This document shows, piece after piece, positions 43,298-51,909 of a DNA stretch of 64,000 nt. A model generated the notes under the pieces. It saw only the letters and a program-made list of their open reading frames with translations. It made no database searches and was not told the origin of the DNA. Origin of the DNA: JAIXWP01 sp964428835 (GTDB lineage Bacteria; Bacteroidota; Bacteroidia; Flavobacteriales_D; Sanyastnellaceae); NCBI GenBank assembly GCA_964428835.1, contig CAYRZQ010000003.1:1-64000 (forward strand). Direction: 5' to 3'. The stretch's first letter is position 1. Every line of letters starts with the position of its first letter. The translations under genes were made by a program, and so were the position numbers.

Positions 43298-46129
43298 ATG
43301 AAGAAATTTTACTTAGTAGCCCTTTCTCTCTGGGCTGTTGCTAATTCTTCCAATGCCCAGACATTTTCTCTTGGCTCAGTTGGAGGTACTCCCAAACACA
43401 GCGGTAATTGTGGTGGAGTGAGCGATGTAAACAACGATGGTCTGGCTGACATTGTCATTTTGGACCAAAGTAGAAATGTCTATGTAGCATATCAGCAGGC
43501 AAATGGTTCCTTCAATACCATTGGCTATGGTGCTGTATCCAATGCCAGTCAATGGGGAATGACCGTTGCAGATGTAGACAATGATGGATGGGCGGAGATT
43601 ATGAGCGGCGGCAGCTATGATGGTGTTCACTACTTGGACATCGATGGACTGAATTCTTCTAACCTTACTACTTTCAATTGGGCGAGTATCTTCATGCAGG
43701 CCTGCAGCTTCGCAGATATCGACAATGATGGTTGGCTCGATGGCTTTGCATGTCATGACGATGGCCACAATGCTTTGTTTCATAACAATGGTGATGGCAC
43801 TTTTGATGACGGAGCAGGTATGATTGACATGGTGTTTTATCCAGAAGTAAACGGTAATGACAATAGTGGTAACTATGGAGTAGTGTGGTGTGATTTTGAC
43901 CGTGATGGTGACCAAGACTGCCTTATTGCAAAGTGCCGCCAATTTATCAACGACCCGTTTGACCCAAGACGCACGAACGTACTTCTAATTAACGATGGTC
44001 AAAATAACTACAGCGACGAGGCACCTGCACGTGGTCTTGTAAACTTAGAGCAATCTTGGACTGCTGACTTTGGAGACATTGATAACGACGGAGACTTCGA
44101 TTGTTTTATTACAACACACTCTGGAACGCTTGAGATTTATGAAAACGACGGGTTCGGATTTTTTACAGATATCACCGCTGGTAGTGGTCTTGAAGTGAGT
44201 GGATTCTTCTTACAAGGCAAACTCGCGGATTTCGATAACGACGGTTTTCTTGATGTAATATATGCTGGTGGTAATCATGGTTATTATCACAACAACGGAG
44301 ACAAGACATGGACAAATGTTCCAAATACGTTTCCTAACACGGATGTGATGCACAGCTTCGGAATCGGAGATTTGAATCACGATGGTTTCCTTGATTTGTA
44401 TGCAACATACGGAGACGGCTACGTGACTCCAGACAATGATAATGATAACCTTTTGTTTTTGAATAATACAAATGACAATCACTATGTAGTTTTCGATCTG
44501 GAAGGAACCATTTCAAACAAAATGGCTGTGGGTGCCGTAGTTGAAATTCACGGCGCATTTGGCACTCAGGTGCGTGATGTAAGAAGCGGTGAGTCTTATG
44601 GAATCACCAACACCAATCAACTTCACTTCGGAATAGGCAGTGCTACTTCAATTGAGTATGCCATTATCCGCTGGCCTTCTGGAATCATTACAGTGATCGA
44701 GAATCCTGAAATCGATACGTTTCACAATATCGAGGAAACACAATGTCCAAACGTAAGTGTTTCTATCGCAATTGATGGTTCTGATGTAGGCTGTCCGATC
44801 AACCTAACATCTACTGGAAACTTTAGCAATTACATTTGGAGCAATTCAGAAACTTCCTCATCAACACAAGCATTCACTGATGGAGTTTACCACGTGATTG
44901 TATATGATGAAAACGGTTGTGGTTCTATTTCTAATTCATTAGAGATTGATGTTACCGAAGATGCAGCCCCTTCATTATCATTGGATGGAGAAACGACCTT
45001 CTGTCAAGGCGGTTCAATCACTATTACTGCCAGTGCAGGCAATTCATACCTCTGGAGCAATGGTGAGGTAACACAAAGCATCACTGTGACTCAACCTGGA
45101 GATTTTTATGTTGATGTTACAGGAGGTTGTGGTGTTCAAAGAACCGAGACAATCGAAGTGGACGTTCTTTCAAACCCTGCTCCTGAAGCAGGTGATGTTG
45201 AAATTGACTTTAATGAGTCAGTGGATTTGACTGCAACAGGTTCGAACATTCAGTGGTTTGAATCTTTAGATGCTACAGAGCCTATTGCTTCTGGTAATAC
45301 GTTTACAACACCTGCGCTTACAGAAAGCACCACATATTATGTTCAGTCTTCTACTACCTATGGTGGACCTTCACAAGGTGGTAAGACAGATTTCCAATCA
45401 GATGAAGGTGGAAATCTTACCAATGCGAACTTCTTCTTAAGATTCGATGCATACGAGCCATTCACTTTAAATAGTGTAAAGGTAAGAGCGCAGACTGCTG
45501 GCAATCGCACGATTGTGTTGGTTGATTCACAAGGTAATACCATCCAAGAGGCTACAGTTGACGTACCTTCAGGTGAATCTGTAGTAACATTGAATTTTGA
45601 TGTACCAGCAGGCGCAGGTCATGGCTTGAGAGCAGCAACTGGATCAAATCCGAATCTCTGGAGAGATAAGGACCTCACTTCAGCACAGCCCTTTGGTTTT
45701 CCTTACGCTCTTGGTACCATTGGTGCAATCACAGGAACGACTGTAACAGGCCAAGACTTTGACAACTACTATTATTTCTTCTATGATTGGCAGATTTCTA
45801 CGGATGAACAAACTTGTGTGTCAGAGAGAGTACCAGTGACAGTTTCTGTTCTCGTAGGTATAAATGAAATCGAAGGTTTACAAGATTTCACATTGTTCCC
45901 TAATCCTTCTAATGATGTAGTCAACGTTTCTTTCAAAGGCAATTTTGAGGGATCAGCTCAAGTGAACCTTATTGATGCACAAGGCAGAATTGTAACATCT
46001 AACCTTATCAATAACGCACAAGGAAAGCAGAACGTGACATTCAACGTTGCTAATCTCGCTGCGGGTGTTTATCAAGTTCAAGTAGTTGCTAAAAACAAAG
46101 TAGCCAACGCGAGCGTGGTAATAAGATAA
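43298..46129 (+). CDS. Second FG-GAP/VCBS and ASPIC/UnbV surface protein, T9SS type A cargo
   Basis: 943 aa with a signal peptide (residues 1-20, ending SNAQ). Seven DxDxDG loops (DVNNDGLAD, DVDNDGWAE, DIDNDGWLD, DFDRDGDQD, DIDNDGDFD, DFDNDGFLD, DLNHDGFLD) form an FG-GAP propeller. Then come an ASPIC/UnbV domain (GAVVEIHGAFGTQVRDVRSG ... RWPSGIITVIE), two Ig-like units with YLWSNGEVTQSI, a jelly-roll-like region with an NTFTTPALTESTTYYVQS unit, and a type A sorting domain (LFPNPSNDVVNVSFKG ... VYQVQVVAKNKVANASVVIR). Likely a paralogue of the protein at 6700-9252. The last codons and stop blend into an ATAATARG repeat. Confidence 0.92.
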   Translation: MKKFYLVALSLWAVANSSNAQTFSLGSVGGTPKHSGNCGGVSDVNNDGLADIVILDQSRNVYVAYQQANGSFNTIGYGAVSNASQWGMTVADVDNDGWAEIMSGGSYDGVHYLDIDGLNSSNLTTFNWASIFMQACSFADIDNDGWLDGFACHDDGHNALFHNNGDGTFDDGAGMIDMVFYPEVNGNDNSGNYGVVWCDFDRDGDQDCLIAKCRQFINDPFDPRRTNVLLINDGQNNYSDEAPARGLVNLEQSWTADFGDIDNDGDFDCFITTHSGTLEIYENDGFGFFTDITAGSGLEVSGFFLQGKLADFDNDGFLDVIYAGGNHGYYHNNGDKTWTNVPNTFPNTDVMHSFGIGDLNHDGFLDLYATYGDGYVTPDNDNDNLLFLNNTNDNHYVVFDLEGTISNKMAVGAVVEIHGAFGTQVRDVRSGESYGITNTNQLHFGIGSATSIEYAIIRWPSGIITVIENPEIDTFHNIEETQCPNVSVSIAIDGSDVGCPINLTSTGNFSNYIWSNSETSSSTQAFTDGVYHVIVYDENGCGSISNSLEIDVTEDAAPSLSLDGETTFCQGGSITITASAGNSYLWSNGEVTQSITVTQPGDFYVDVTGGCGVQRTETIEVDVLSNPAPEAGDVEIDFNESVDLTATGSNIQWFESLDATEPIASGNTFTTPALTESTTYYVQSSTTYGGPSQGGKTDFQSDEGGNLTNANFFLRFDAYEPFTLNSVKVRAQTAGNRTIVLVDSQGNTIQEATVDVPSGESVVTLNFDVPAGAGHGLRAATGSNPNLWRDKDLTSAQPFGFPYALGTIGAITGTTVTGQDFDNYYYFFYDWQISTDEQTCVSERVPVTVSVLVGINEIEGLQDFTLFPNPSNDVVNVSFKGNFEGSAQVNLIDAQGRIVTSNLINNAQGKQNVTFNVANLAAGVYQVQVVAKNKVANASVVIR

Positions 46130-46194
46130 TAGGATAATAAGATAATAAGATAATAGGATAATAAGATAATAAGATAATGGGGTAATAGGATAAT
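46121..46194. repeat. 8-bp tandem repeat ATAATARG overlapping a stop codon
   Basis: About nine units of ATAATAGG / ATAATAAG, ending ATAATGGGGTAATAGG. The tract begins within the last two codons (ATA AGA) and stop (TAA) of the preceding gene. It is the same unit, on the opposite strand, as at 26486-26552. Confidence 0.9.
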
Positions 46195-46294
46195 TTCTAT
46201 TACCCCTTTCTTTTTATTTAACCATTCTATTTTGGTCAGTCGCTAGTCTCTTCGTCGATAGTCCCTTTACGGGCAGGTGCTTTGTGGCTTATTT

Positions 46295-47014
46295 CTATCC
46301 CTCGAAGGTAAAGGACACAATGAATGCGCGGGTGCGAAGTTGGTCGATGGGAGCGCTGAAGGGTGTAGGTTCTGAGATAAGAACGTTTCGCATTCCTATA
46401 CTGGTTTTGAACTCGACTGCGAATTTGAAGTATTGGAGAAAGAAGTCAAATCCTCCACCGAAATCCAGAGAGACGTCGCGATCGCTGAGCTTTACGATAA
46501 TGTCTCTTGCCAAAGCCTGACTTACGTCTTTTTGTGATTGCATATCCATGGAGTACTTCCCCCCCATGAGAGCATAGGCTGCAAAATTACCAGTGCGATT
46601 CGTTCGGAGTTTTAAAATGATAGGGAAGTCCAGCCAAACGGACTCAGTTCGCTTCAGAAAAGTTTCCGTTTCGCCTGCAAAGGTTCTGAAGGTGAAATTC
46701 ATTCCACGATCCTGAAAGCTCAACCCTGGAATGAATCGGATATTAACGTTTTTAATCGGGTTGTAGCTCGCGAGCAAAGCAAGATTAAATCCAGCTTGAG
46801 GCACATTCTCAATACTGAGTAATGAATCGTTGGGGTTGGGAGGGAATTTTCTGTCTATGTAGAACGAGGAAGTGTTGTAAGACAACAAGAATCCAAAATG
46901 GTAGAACCTTGAATCAAATCGAGGAAGGTTTGTTCCACTGCGTGTTTGGGCGTGAAGTTGCTCAGAAACAGCAATTAAACTTAAAATAAAAAAACTTATA
47001 GGGATTAATCTCAT
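46295..47014 (-). CDS. porT: PorT-like outer-membrane barrel of the type IX secretion system
   Basis: 239 aa with a signal peptide ending LHAQ. The N-terminal part of the mature protein (RFYHFGFLLSYNTSSFYI) matches the PorT family pattern, followed by alternating beta strands with aromatic ends (FNLALLASYNPIKNVNIRFIPGL, then LSFQDRGMNF; SLDFGGGFDFFLQYFKFAVEF) and a final strand ending in an aromatic residue (FIVSFTFEG). PorT is needed for T9SS function in Porphyromonas and Flavobacterium, and this window encodes five T9SS cargo proteins. General porin-family (beta-barrel_2) proteins look similar, so the symbol is probable rather than certain. Confidence 0.72.
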   Translation of the reverse strand: MRLIPISFFILSLIAVSEQLHAQTRSGTNLPRFDSRFYHFGFLLSYNTSSFYIDRKFPPNPNDSLLSIENVPQAGFNLALLASYNPIKNVNIRFIPGLSFQDRGMNFTFRTFAGETETFLKRTESVWLDFPIILKLRTNRTGNFAAYALMGGKYSMDMQSQKDVSQALARDIIVKLSDRDVSLDFGGGFDFFLQYFKFAVEFKTSIGMRNVLISEPTPFSAPIDQLRTRAFIVSFTFEG

Positions 47015-47032
47015 TCTTCCTCAATTGGCGGC

Positions 47033-47040
47033 CAAAGGTA
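47033..47040 (-). promoter_or_regulatory. -7 element TACCTTTG upstream of the porT-like gene
   Basis: TACCTTTG on the minus strand fits TAnnTTTG; the predicted start near 47026 leaves a leader of about 12 bases before the ATG at 47014. It separates this gene from the rho unit upstream. Confidence 0.5.
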
Positions 47041-47065
47041 AACACAAGCGTTCAATCTTTATTGC

Positions 47066-47638
47066 TCACCTCATTTTTAGAAAATAGCGAAACAATAGGA
47101 CAGCGAATAATGTGTAGATCAAAGAAACAAACACAAGCACCAGAAAAGAAGCACTGCTTACAATTTTTGGATTTGTAAATATCTCTGTTCTATCATTGGC
47201 TGCCTGGATGATTTCTTCCCGGCTCAAATTTTTGAGTTGAATATTTTGATTGCGGATTTCATTGAGTTCTTGCTCTGTATCAATCGCCTCAATTGTTGCC
47301 TGATGATCAAGCGCTCTGCGCTCTTGGAGTTCAGTAGAGATGAAATTATAAAAAATAGCAAGAGAAATACCTGCGGCCAGACAGTACTTCAAATTTTCCT
47401 TGAGTACAGCTTTGAAATCATTAAAAAATGAAGAAGTAATTCCTTTCCTTCTCTCTTTATATAATCGAGATAAAACGGAGAAGATTATAAATATTAGAAA
47501 AAGGAGATTAATCATAACACCAGCCGATCGCGCGCCGTCAGGGTTTGAATCCTTCATTATGAAATACAATGAAACGCGGATTCCCAGCCAAATAAGGCCG
47601 AGAATCCACGGTATATATTTCATGATTTTGTCAGACAT
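47066..47638 (-). CDS. DUF4199-like membrane protein
   Basis: 190 aa with four membrane helices: about residues 8-26, 40-58, 85-103 and 160-185. Between helices 3 and 4 lies a charged helix (TELQERRALDHQATIEAIDT with EQELNEIRNQN). This layout, a paired-helix protein with a 60-residue charged loop, is that of DUF4199 proteins in Bacteroidota. Function is unknown. It starts 5 bases after the rho stop, so it is very likely cotranscribed with rho. Confidence 0.75.
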   Translation of the reverse strand: MSDKIMKYIPWILGLIWLGIRVSLYFIMKDSNPDGARSAGVMINLLFLIFIIFSVLSRLYKERRKGITSSFFNDFKAVLKENLKYCLAAGISLAIFYNFISTELQERRALDHQATIEAIDTEQELNEIRNQNIQLKNLSREEIIQAANDRTEIFTNPKIVSSASFLVLVFVSLIYTLFAVLLFRYFLKMR

Positions 47639-47643
47639 TTCAA

Positions 47644-49434
47644 TTAAGAGTTCATTGTTGCAAGGAACTCATAGTTATCCTTTGTCTTTTCTATTCGATC
47701 TTTTACAAATTCCATTGCTTCTACGGGATTCATATCAGCAAGGTGTCGGCGAAGAATCCACATGCGCTGTAGCACATCTCTGTCATGCATGAGGTCTTCT
47801 TTACGAGTTCCGGAAGACAGAATATCAATGGCTGGGAATATACGTCGGTTGCTGATGCGTCTATCAAGCTGCAATTCCATATTACCAGTTCCTTTAAATT
47901 CTTCGAAGATCACTTCATCCATTTTGGAACCCGTGTCCACGAGAGCTGTTGCGATGATTGATAAAGAACCGCCATTTTCAATTTTTCGTGCGGCACCAAA
48001 GAAACGTTTTGGTTTCTCAAGAGCATTTGCTTCCACACCACCAGATAACACCTTACCACTTGAAGGAGCCACGGTGTTGTATGCGCGCGCGAGACGAGTA
48101 ATTGAGTCGAGAAGGATGCATACATCATGTCCACATTCTACAAGTCTCTTAGCTTTTTCCAAAACAATATTAGCAATGCGTACGTGACGCTCTGCTGGCT
48201 CATCGAAAGTGGAAGCAACGACTTCGCCTTTAACGCTACGCTTCATATCGGTCACCTCTTCAGGACGCTCGTCTATCAACAATACTATAAGATATGTCTC
48301 GGGATGATTTTGAGCTATAGCATTTGCGACATCTTTCAATAAAGTGGTCTTACCCGTTTTAGGTTGAGACACAATCATACCGCGCTGTCCCTTTCCGATA
48401 GGTGAAAACAAGTCCATTATACGCATCGATACGTTGGAGTTGTTGTCGGCAACATGAAAGCGCTCGTAAGGAAATAGGGGAGTGAGATATTTGAAAGGAA
48501 CTCGGTCACGCACCCATCCTGGATCGCGGCCGTTGATGCTGTCCACTCGTATTAAAGGGAAATATTTTTCACCTTCTCTAGGCGGGCGAATGGCACCTAA
48601 TACGGTATCACCTGTGAGGAGTCCGTAAGTTTTAATTTGTTGCTGAGATACATATATGTCATCGGGAGAGTTGAGATAGTTAAAATCACTTGATCTCAAA
48701 AACCCAAAGCCATCAGGCATAATTTCTAGAACACCTTCGGCGATTACAACACCGTCAAAGTTATATCCATGCTCATCAGGTTGGCCACGCTTATTGCGGT
48801 CAGGACGGGCGATATTTTGATTTTGTTGATGCTGATTTTGGTGTTGGTGTTGATTCTGGTGTTGTTGACCGCCATTGCTTTGATTTCCACCATTATTTTG
48901 TTGTCCACCATTGTTGCCTTGATTGCCACCTTCTCTTTGGCGGAAATTGTTGTCACGTCTGTCGTTTCTATGCTGATCTCTCTGCTGATCTCTCTGTTGG
49001 TCGCGTTGAGGATAATTATTGTCTCTTGGCTTGAACTCTCTTCTTTCTTGTTGCTGTTGACCTACATTTTCCTTAGGAGCAGCGGGAGCTTCAGGAGTCG
49101 ATTTGGTTTCAGAGGGTGCTTCTTGAGCGACACTTGGTTGATTCTCTGCGAATAAATCTGCTGTATTCTCCTTTACCGGATTATTCGCTTTTTCGGCTTT
49201 CACGAAAGGTTTGCGTTCTCTTTTCTTCTTGTCCCCTCCAGCACTGGAATCTCCTTCCTGCGCCTCGGTTGGAGCGCTTGGTGCGGCAGCTTCTGCCTTC
49301 ACGGCCTGCACGTCCATAATTTTGAAAATGAGATCTTGCTTTTTGAGCTTGTCCAGGTTGGACACTTCCAACTTCTCAGCGATGGCTCTCAATTCGGCCA
49401 CCTTCATACCTGTTAAGGTGATTATATCGTACAT
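47644..49434 (-). CDS. rho: Transcription termination factor Rho with long disordered insertion
   Basis: 596 aa from the ATG at 49434 (MYDIITLTGMKVAELRAIAEKLE); the longer frame to 49539 crosses the promoter. Rho N-domain (residues 1-40), then about 160 residues of low complexity: Lys/Ala/Pro/Glu first, then Arg/Asp/Gln/Asn (RDNNYPQRDQQRDQQRD) and Gly/Asn/Gln/His. The cold-shock-like RNA-binding domain (GVLEIMPDGFGFLRSSDFNYL) follows, then the ATPase with P-loop SQPKTGKTTLLKDVA, LLIDERPEEVTDM and the Q-loop region. It unwinds RNA and ends transcripts. Large insertions at this place are typical of Bacteroidota Rho. Confidence 0.96.
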   Translation of the reverse strand: MYDIITLTGMKVAELRAIAEKLEVSNLDKLKKQDLIFKIMDVQAVKAEAAAPSAPTEAQEGDSSAGGDKKKRERKPFVKAEKANNPVKENTADLFAENQPSVAQEAPSETKSTPEAPAAPKENVGQQQQERREFKPRDNNYPQRDQQRDQQRDQHRNDRRDNNFRQREGGNQGNNGGQQNNGGNQSNGGQQHQNQHQHQNQHQQNQNIARPDRNKRGQPDEHGYNFDGVVIAEGVLEIMPDGFGFLRSSDFNYLNSPDDIYVSQQQIKTYGLLTGDTVLGAIRPPREGEKYFPLIRVDSINGRDPGWVRDRVPFKYLTPLFPYERFHVADNNSNVSMRIMDLFSPIGKGQRGMIVSQPKTGKTTLLKDVANAIAQNHPETYLIVLLIDERPEEVTDMKRSVKGEVVASTFDEPAERHVRIANIVLEKAKRLVECGHDVCILLDSITRLARAYNTVAPSSGKVLSGGVEANALEKPKRFFGAARKIENGGSLSIIATALVDTGSKMDEVIFEEFKGTGNMELQLDRRISNRRIFPAIDILSSGTRKEDLMHDRDVLQRMWILRRHLADMNPVEAMEFVKDRIEKTKDNYEFLATMNS

Positions 49435-49509
49435 AAATGTGAAATTCCTTTCGGATAAATTATTGAAAAAGATTAGGAGAAAAAACAGGATTGCCGCGAA
49501 TGGGCAGTG

Positions 49510-49539
49510 CAATTGTACGCCATTTTTTCTGATGTGCAA
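49510..49539 (-). promoter_or_regulatory. Candidate rho promoter
   Basis: On the minus strand, TTG (49539-49537), a 19-base spacer and TACAATTG (49517-49510; one mismatch to TAnnTTTG) make a good promoter. The predicted start near 49503 gives a leader of about 69 bases, long for this window and compatible with rho autoregulation. Confidence 0.55.
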
Positions 49540-49626
49540 GAGTATTTGAAAAAAATTATGTTCTTTGCACCCGAATTAGGATTTATCATTCAAAGTAGAT
49601 GTTGATGTAAAATAACAAAAAGTACT

Positions 49627-50088
49627 ATGATTCAAAGAGTTCAGTCATTATTCATGCTTATTTCCATTTTCTCAATTATAGCCACCTTCTTTGTGCCGAT
49701 AGGTACTATGGCAGATGAAGCCTCGATAATGCAAATGACACCTTACGGGGTTCAAGAACCCGAATCTGGTTTGAGGTTAGCAAACAATAACTATTATTTT
49801 TATGCTCCGCTAACAGTAGCCTTGGTGCTTACGATTCGTGCCTTGTTATCCTTTAAAAACAGAAAATCTCAAATACTTTCACTTAAGTTTTCTTTTCTGT
49901 TGTTCGCAGCTACGTTTGTATTGATGGCCTTATATGTCAATGATGTTCAAGGAGCCTTGCAAGGCATGAAGTTTGCCTTGGGTGTTGGGTTTTTCTTGCC
50001 ACTCGTGGCTATAGCACTCAATTGGCTCGCCGCTCGTGCTATCAAGAAGGACGAAGAATTGGTTAAATCTGTTGACAGAATTCGCTAA
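49627..50088 (+). CDS. DUF4293 membrane protein
   Basis: 153 aa, opening MIQRVQSLFMLISIFSIIATFF, the conserved start of DUF4293 proteins, with four membrane helices and a short polar end (KKDEELVKSVDRIR). Known as a conserved neighbour of rho in Bacteroidota; here it is divergent from rho across a 192-base gap. Function unknown. Its stop overlaps the start of the next gene (TAATG). Confidence 0.88.
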   Translation: MIQRVQSLFMLISIFSIIATFFVPIGTMADEASIMQMTPYGVQEPESGLRLANNNYYFYAPLTVALVLTIRALLSFKNRKSQILSLKFSFLLFAATFVLMALYVNDVQGALQGMKFALGVGFFLPLVAIALNWLAARAIKKDEELVKSVDRIR

Positions 50089-50882
50089 TGAAGACTTTTA
50101 TTTTTTTTATCAGTTTATTTTTCCTGCACTCAAGCGCTGTTGCCCAAGTTGACAGCGTTCAAAATTCGAAGCTCGTTGCACTTCAAACGGCGACAGTTGA
50201 TCAGTTCAAGGGTTTGAGAGAGTTTCATTTAGGCTTGCGAGAGGAAGTTGCCGATTTTGCCCAGGTACCTTACAACAAGTTGGACAGTCTTTTCAAATCC
50301 TTAAAAAACAAGGCCGACAGTGCCATTGTGGAAAAGGCAAAGTTTGATTCCGCCAGTGTTCATTTTGCTGCCAATGAAATAGGAACAAAGTACATCTTAT
50401 TGGAAAGAGTTTTATCAGATTTAAAAGCAAGTTCCAAAACTGCGGCCAACGCATATCAAGCAACATGTGCTGGATTTAAAATCTACAGGATGGATAAACC
50501 CCGACTTATTGAAAAAGTGGGGAAGTACACCAGTGATATGCAAGACTCCCTCGAAGTTCAAGGAAAATTGATAGCACAGGCTTTAAATGATTTAGCCCAA
50601 AAACATCCAGACAAAAAAAGTAAAGAGTACCTACAAGGCTATTCACCGATCTCGGAGATGCAGGCTGTACACAAAAAGTTTGAAGGAAATATCGTCCAAT
50701 TGGAGAATCTCCAAAATCGCATCGAAGAGAGCAATGGTGGTTTGTATTACTACATAGGACCAGCAATAAAGCCTAGACCGGAAATTGCTTCAGCTGATCA
50801 GATTTTGACCACATGTCATCTTCAAATGAAGGAATTGCGTGATTGGAATTCTAAATATTGGCTTTCTCAAAAGCAGAAATAA
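50088..50882 (+). CDS. Exported helical protein of unknown function
   Basis: 264 aa with a signal peptide (MKTFIFFISLFFLHSSAVAQ). The mature part is mostly helical with heptad-like spacing (KSLKNKADSAIVEKAKFDSA, ENLQNRIEESNGGLYYYIG) and no family I recognise. Translation is probably coupled to the DUF4293 gene (TAATG overlap). The 3' end overlaps the convergent phoH gene by 32 bp, so the last ten residues of each are encoded on both strands. Confidence 0.82.
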   Translation: MKTFIFFISLFFLHSSAVAQVDSVQNSKLVALQTATVDQFKGLREFHLGLREEVADFAQVPYNKLDSLFKSLKNKADSAIVEKAKFDSASVHFAANEIGTKYILLERVLSDLKASSKTAANAYQATCAGFKIYRMDKPRLIEKVGKYTSDMQDSLEVQGKLIAQALNDLAQKHPDKKSKEYLQGYSPISEMQAVHKKFEGNIVQLENLQNRIEESNGGLYYYIGPAIKPRPEIASADQILTTCHLQMKELRDWNSKYWLSQKQK

Positions 50883-51795
50883 TGCGCTTTACGAGTTTAT
50901 GACGAATCACATCGCTTCCGTCTAACTCTACAATGGCAATACCTTCAACTCCGCGCAACAAGTCAACAGACTTCATTAGTCCGCTTGGTTGGTTTTTTGG
51001 TAAGTCGACCTGAGAAGCATCTCCTGTGATGATGAATTTAGCGCTTTGTCCCATTCGGGTGAGGAACATCTTCATCTGTCCCACCGTTGCATTTTGAGCT
51101 TCATCAAGTATGACAAACGCTTTATCCAAGGTTCGTCCGCGCATGAAAGCCAATGGTGCAATCTCGATCACGCCTTTATCCATATAGTCCGCGAGCTTCT
51201 CATAGGGGAGCATATCCATTAAAGCGTCGTATAACGGTTGGAGATAGGGGTCAAGCTTTTCTTTGAGATCGCCGGGAAGAAAGCCCAGGTTTTCGCCTGC
51301 CTCTACTGCTGGACGAGTAAGGACGATACGCTTCACTTGTTTTTCTTTAAGAGCGCGCACCGCTAAAGCCACGGCAGTATATGTCTTTCCTGTTCCGGCG
51401 GGGCCAATGGCGAAAACCATGTCATTTTCATCGACACCTTTCACCATCAATTTTTGATTAGCGGTACGAGCGGTCACTTTGTGGCCACCGGGTCCGTACA
51501 CCAAAACGTCGTCGCCGTTGGATTCACGCGTAATTTCTTTGGTTTCGCCATCTAGAATTTTCTCTAGCTGATTGAGATGGAGGTGATTATACATCTCAAT
51601 GTGCCAAAAAATAAGGCTCATCTTGTCTGCAAAATGTTCTAATTCAGCAGGATCACCATTTGCTTTGATGATATTTCCTCTGGAAAATATCTTGAGTTTC
51701 GGAAAACGCGAACAAATGAGCTTGAACTTATTATTGTTAGGGCCAAAGAGCTCCAAAGGGTCGATGGCGGGGATGAGAATTTCTTTATCTACCAA
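50851..51795 (-). CDS. PhoH-family ATPase
   Basis: 314 aa from TTG at 51795 (reading VDKEILIPAIDPLELFGPNNN); the frame is open to a TTG at 51858, but that region holds a promoter-like TACTTTCG. No ATG is available before the conserved start, so a TTG start is likely. KH-like N-terminus (NIIKANGDPAELEHFADKM), Walker A GPAGTGKTYTAVALAVRA, then Walker B AFVILDEAQNATVGQMKMF. PhoH proteins are ATPases tied to RNA metabolism, often encoded near ybeY, which is not seen here. Confidence 0.9.
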   Translation of the reverse strand: MVDKEILIPAIDPLELFGPNNNKFKLICSRFPKLKIFSRGNIIKANGDPAELEHFADKMSLIFWHIEMYNHLHLNQLEKILDGETKEITRESNGDDVLVYGPGGHKVTARTANQKLMVKGVDENDMVFAIGPAGTGKTYTAVALAVRALKEKQVKRIVLTRPAVEAGENLGFLPGDLKEKLDPYLQPLYDALMDMLPYEKLADYMDKGVIEIAPLAFMRGRTLDKAFVILDEAQNATVGQMKMFLTRMGQSAKFIITGDASQVDLPKNQPSGLMKSVDLLRGVEGIAIVELDGSDVIRHKLVKRIISAFEKANI

Positions 51796-51909
51796 GGTTA
51801 ATTCCTTTATTGAAAACTTATTCTTTTTTCTGTGATCAGTTTGACGAAAGTAGAGCAATTTCGTTGTCTGAAAAAAAGGAAGATTTAAACAGCCTTTCTT
51901 TTTACCTAC

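Noticed and set aside
46121..46194. CRISPR array or telomere-like repeat
   Set aside because: Units are contiguous 8-mers without unique spacers, there are no cas genes, and the tract is short and internal to the window.
48769..49155. Hydrophobic 128-residue frame antisense to rho
   Set aside because: It mirrors the low-complexity Asn/Gln/Arg insert of Rho; Leu/Ile/Val richness is a by-product of the complementary codons.
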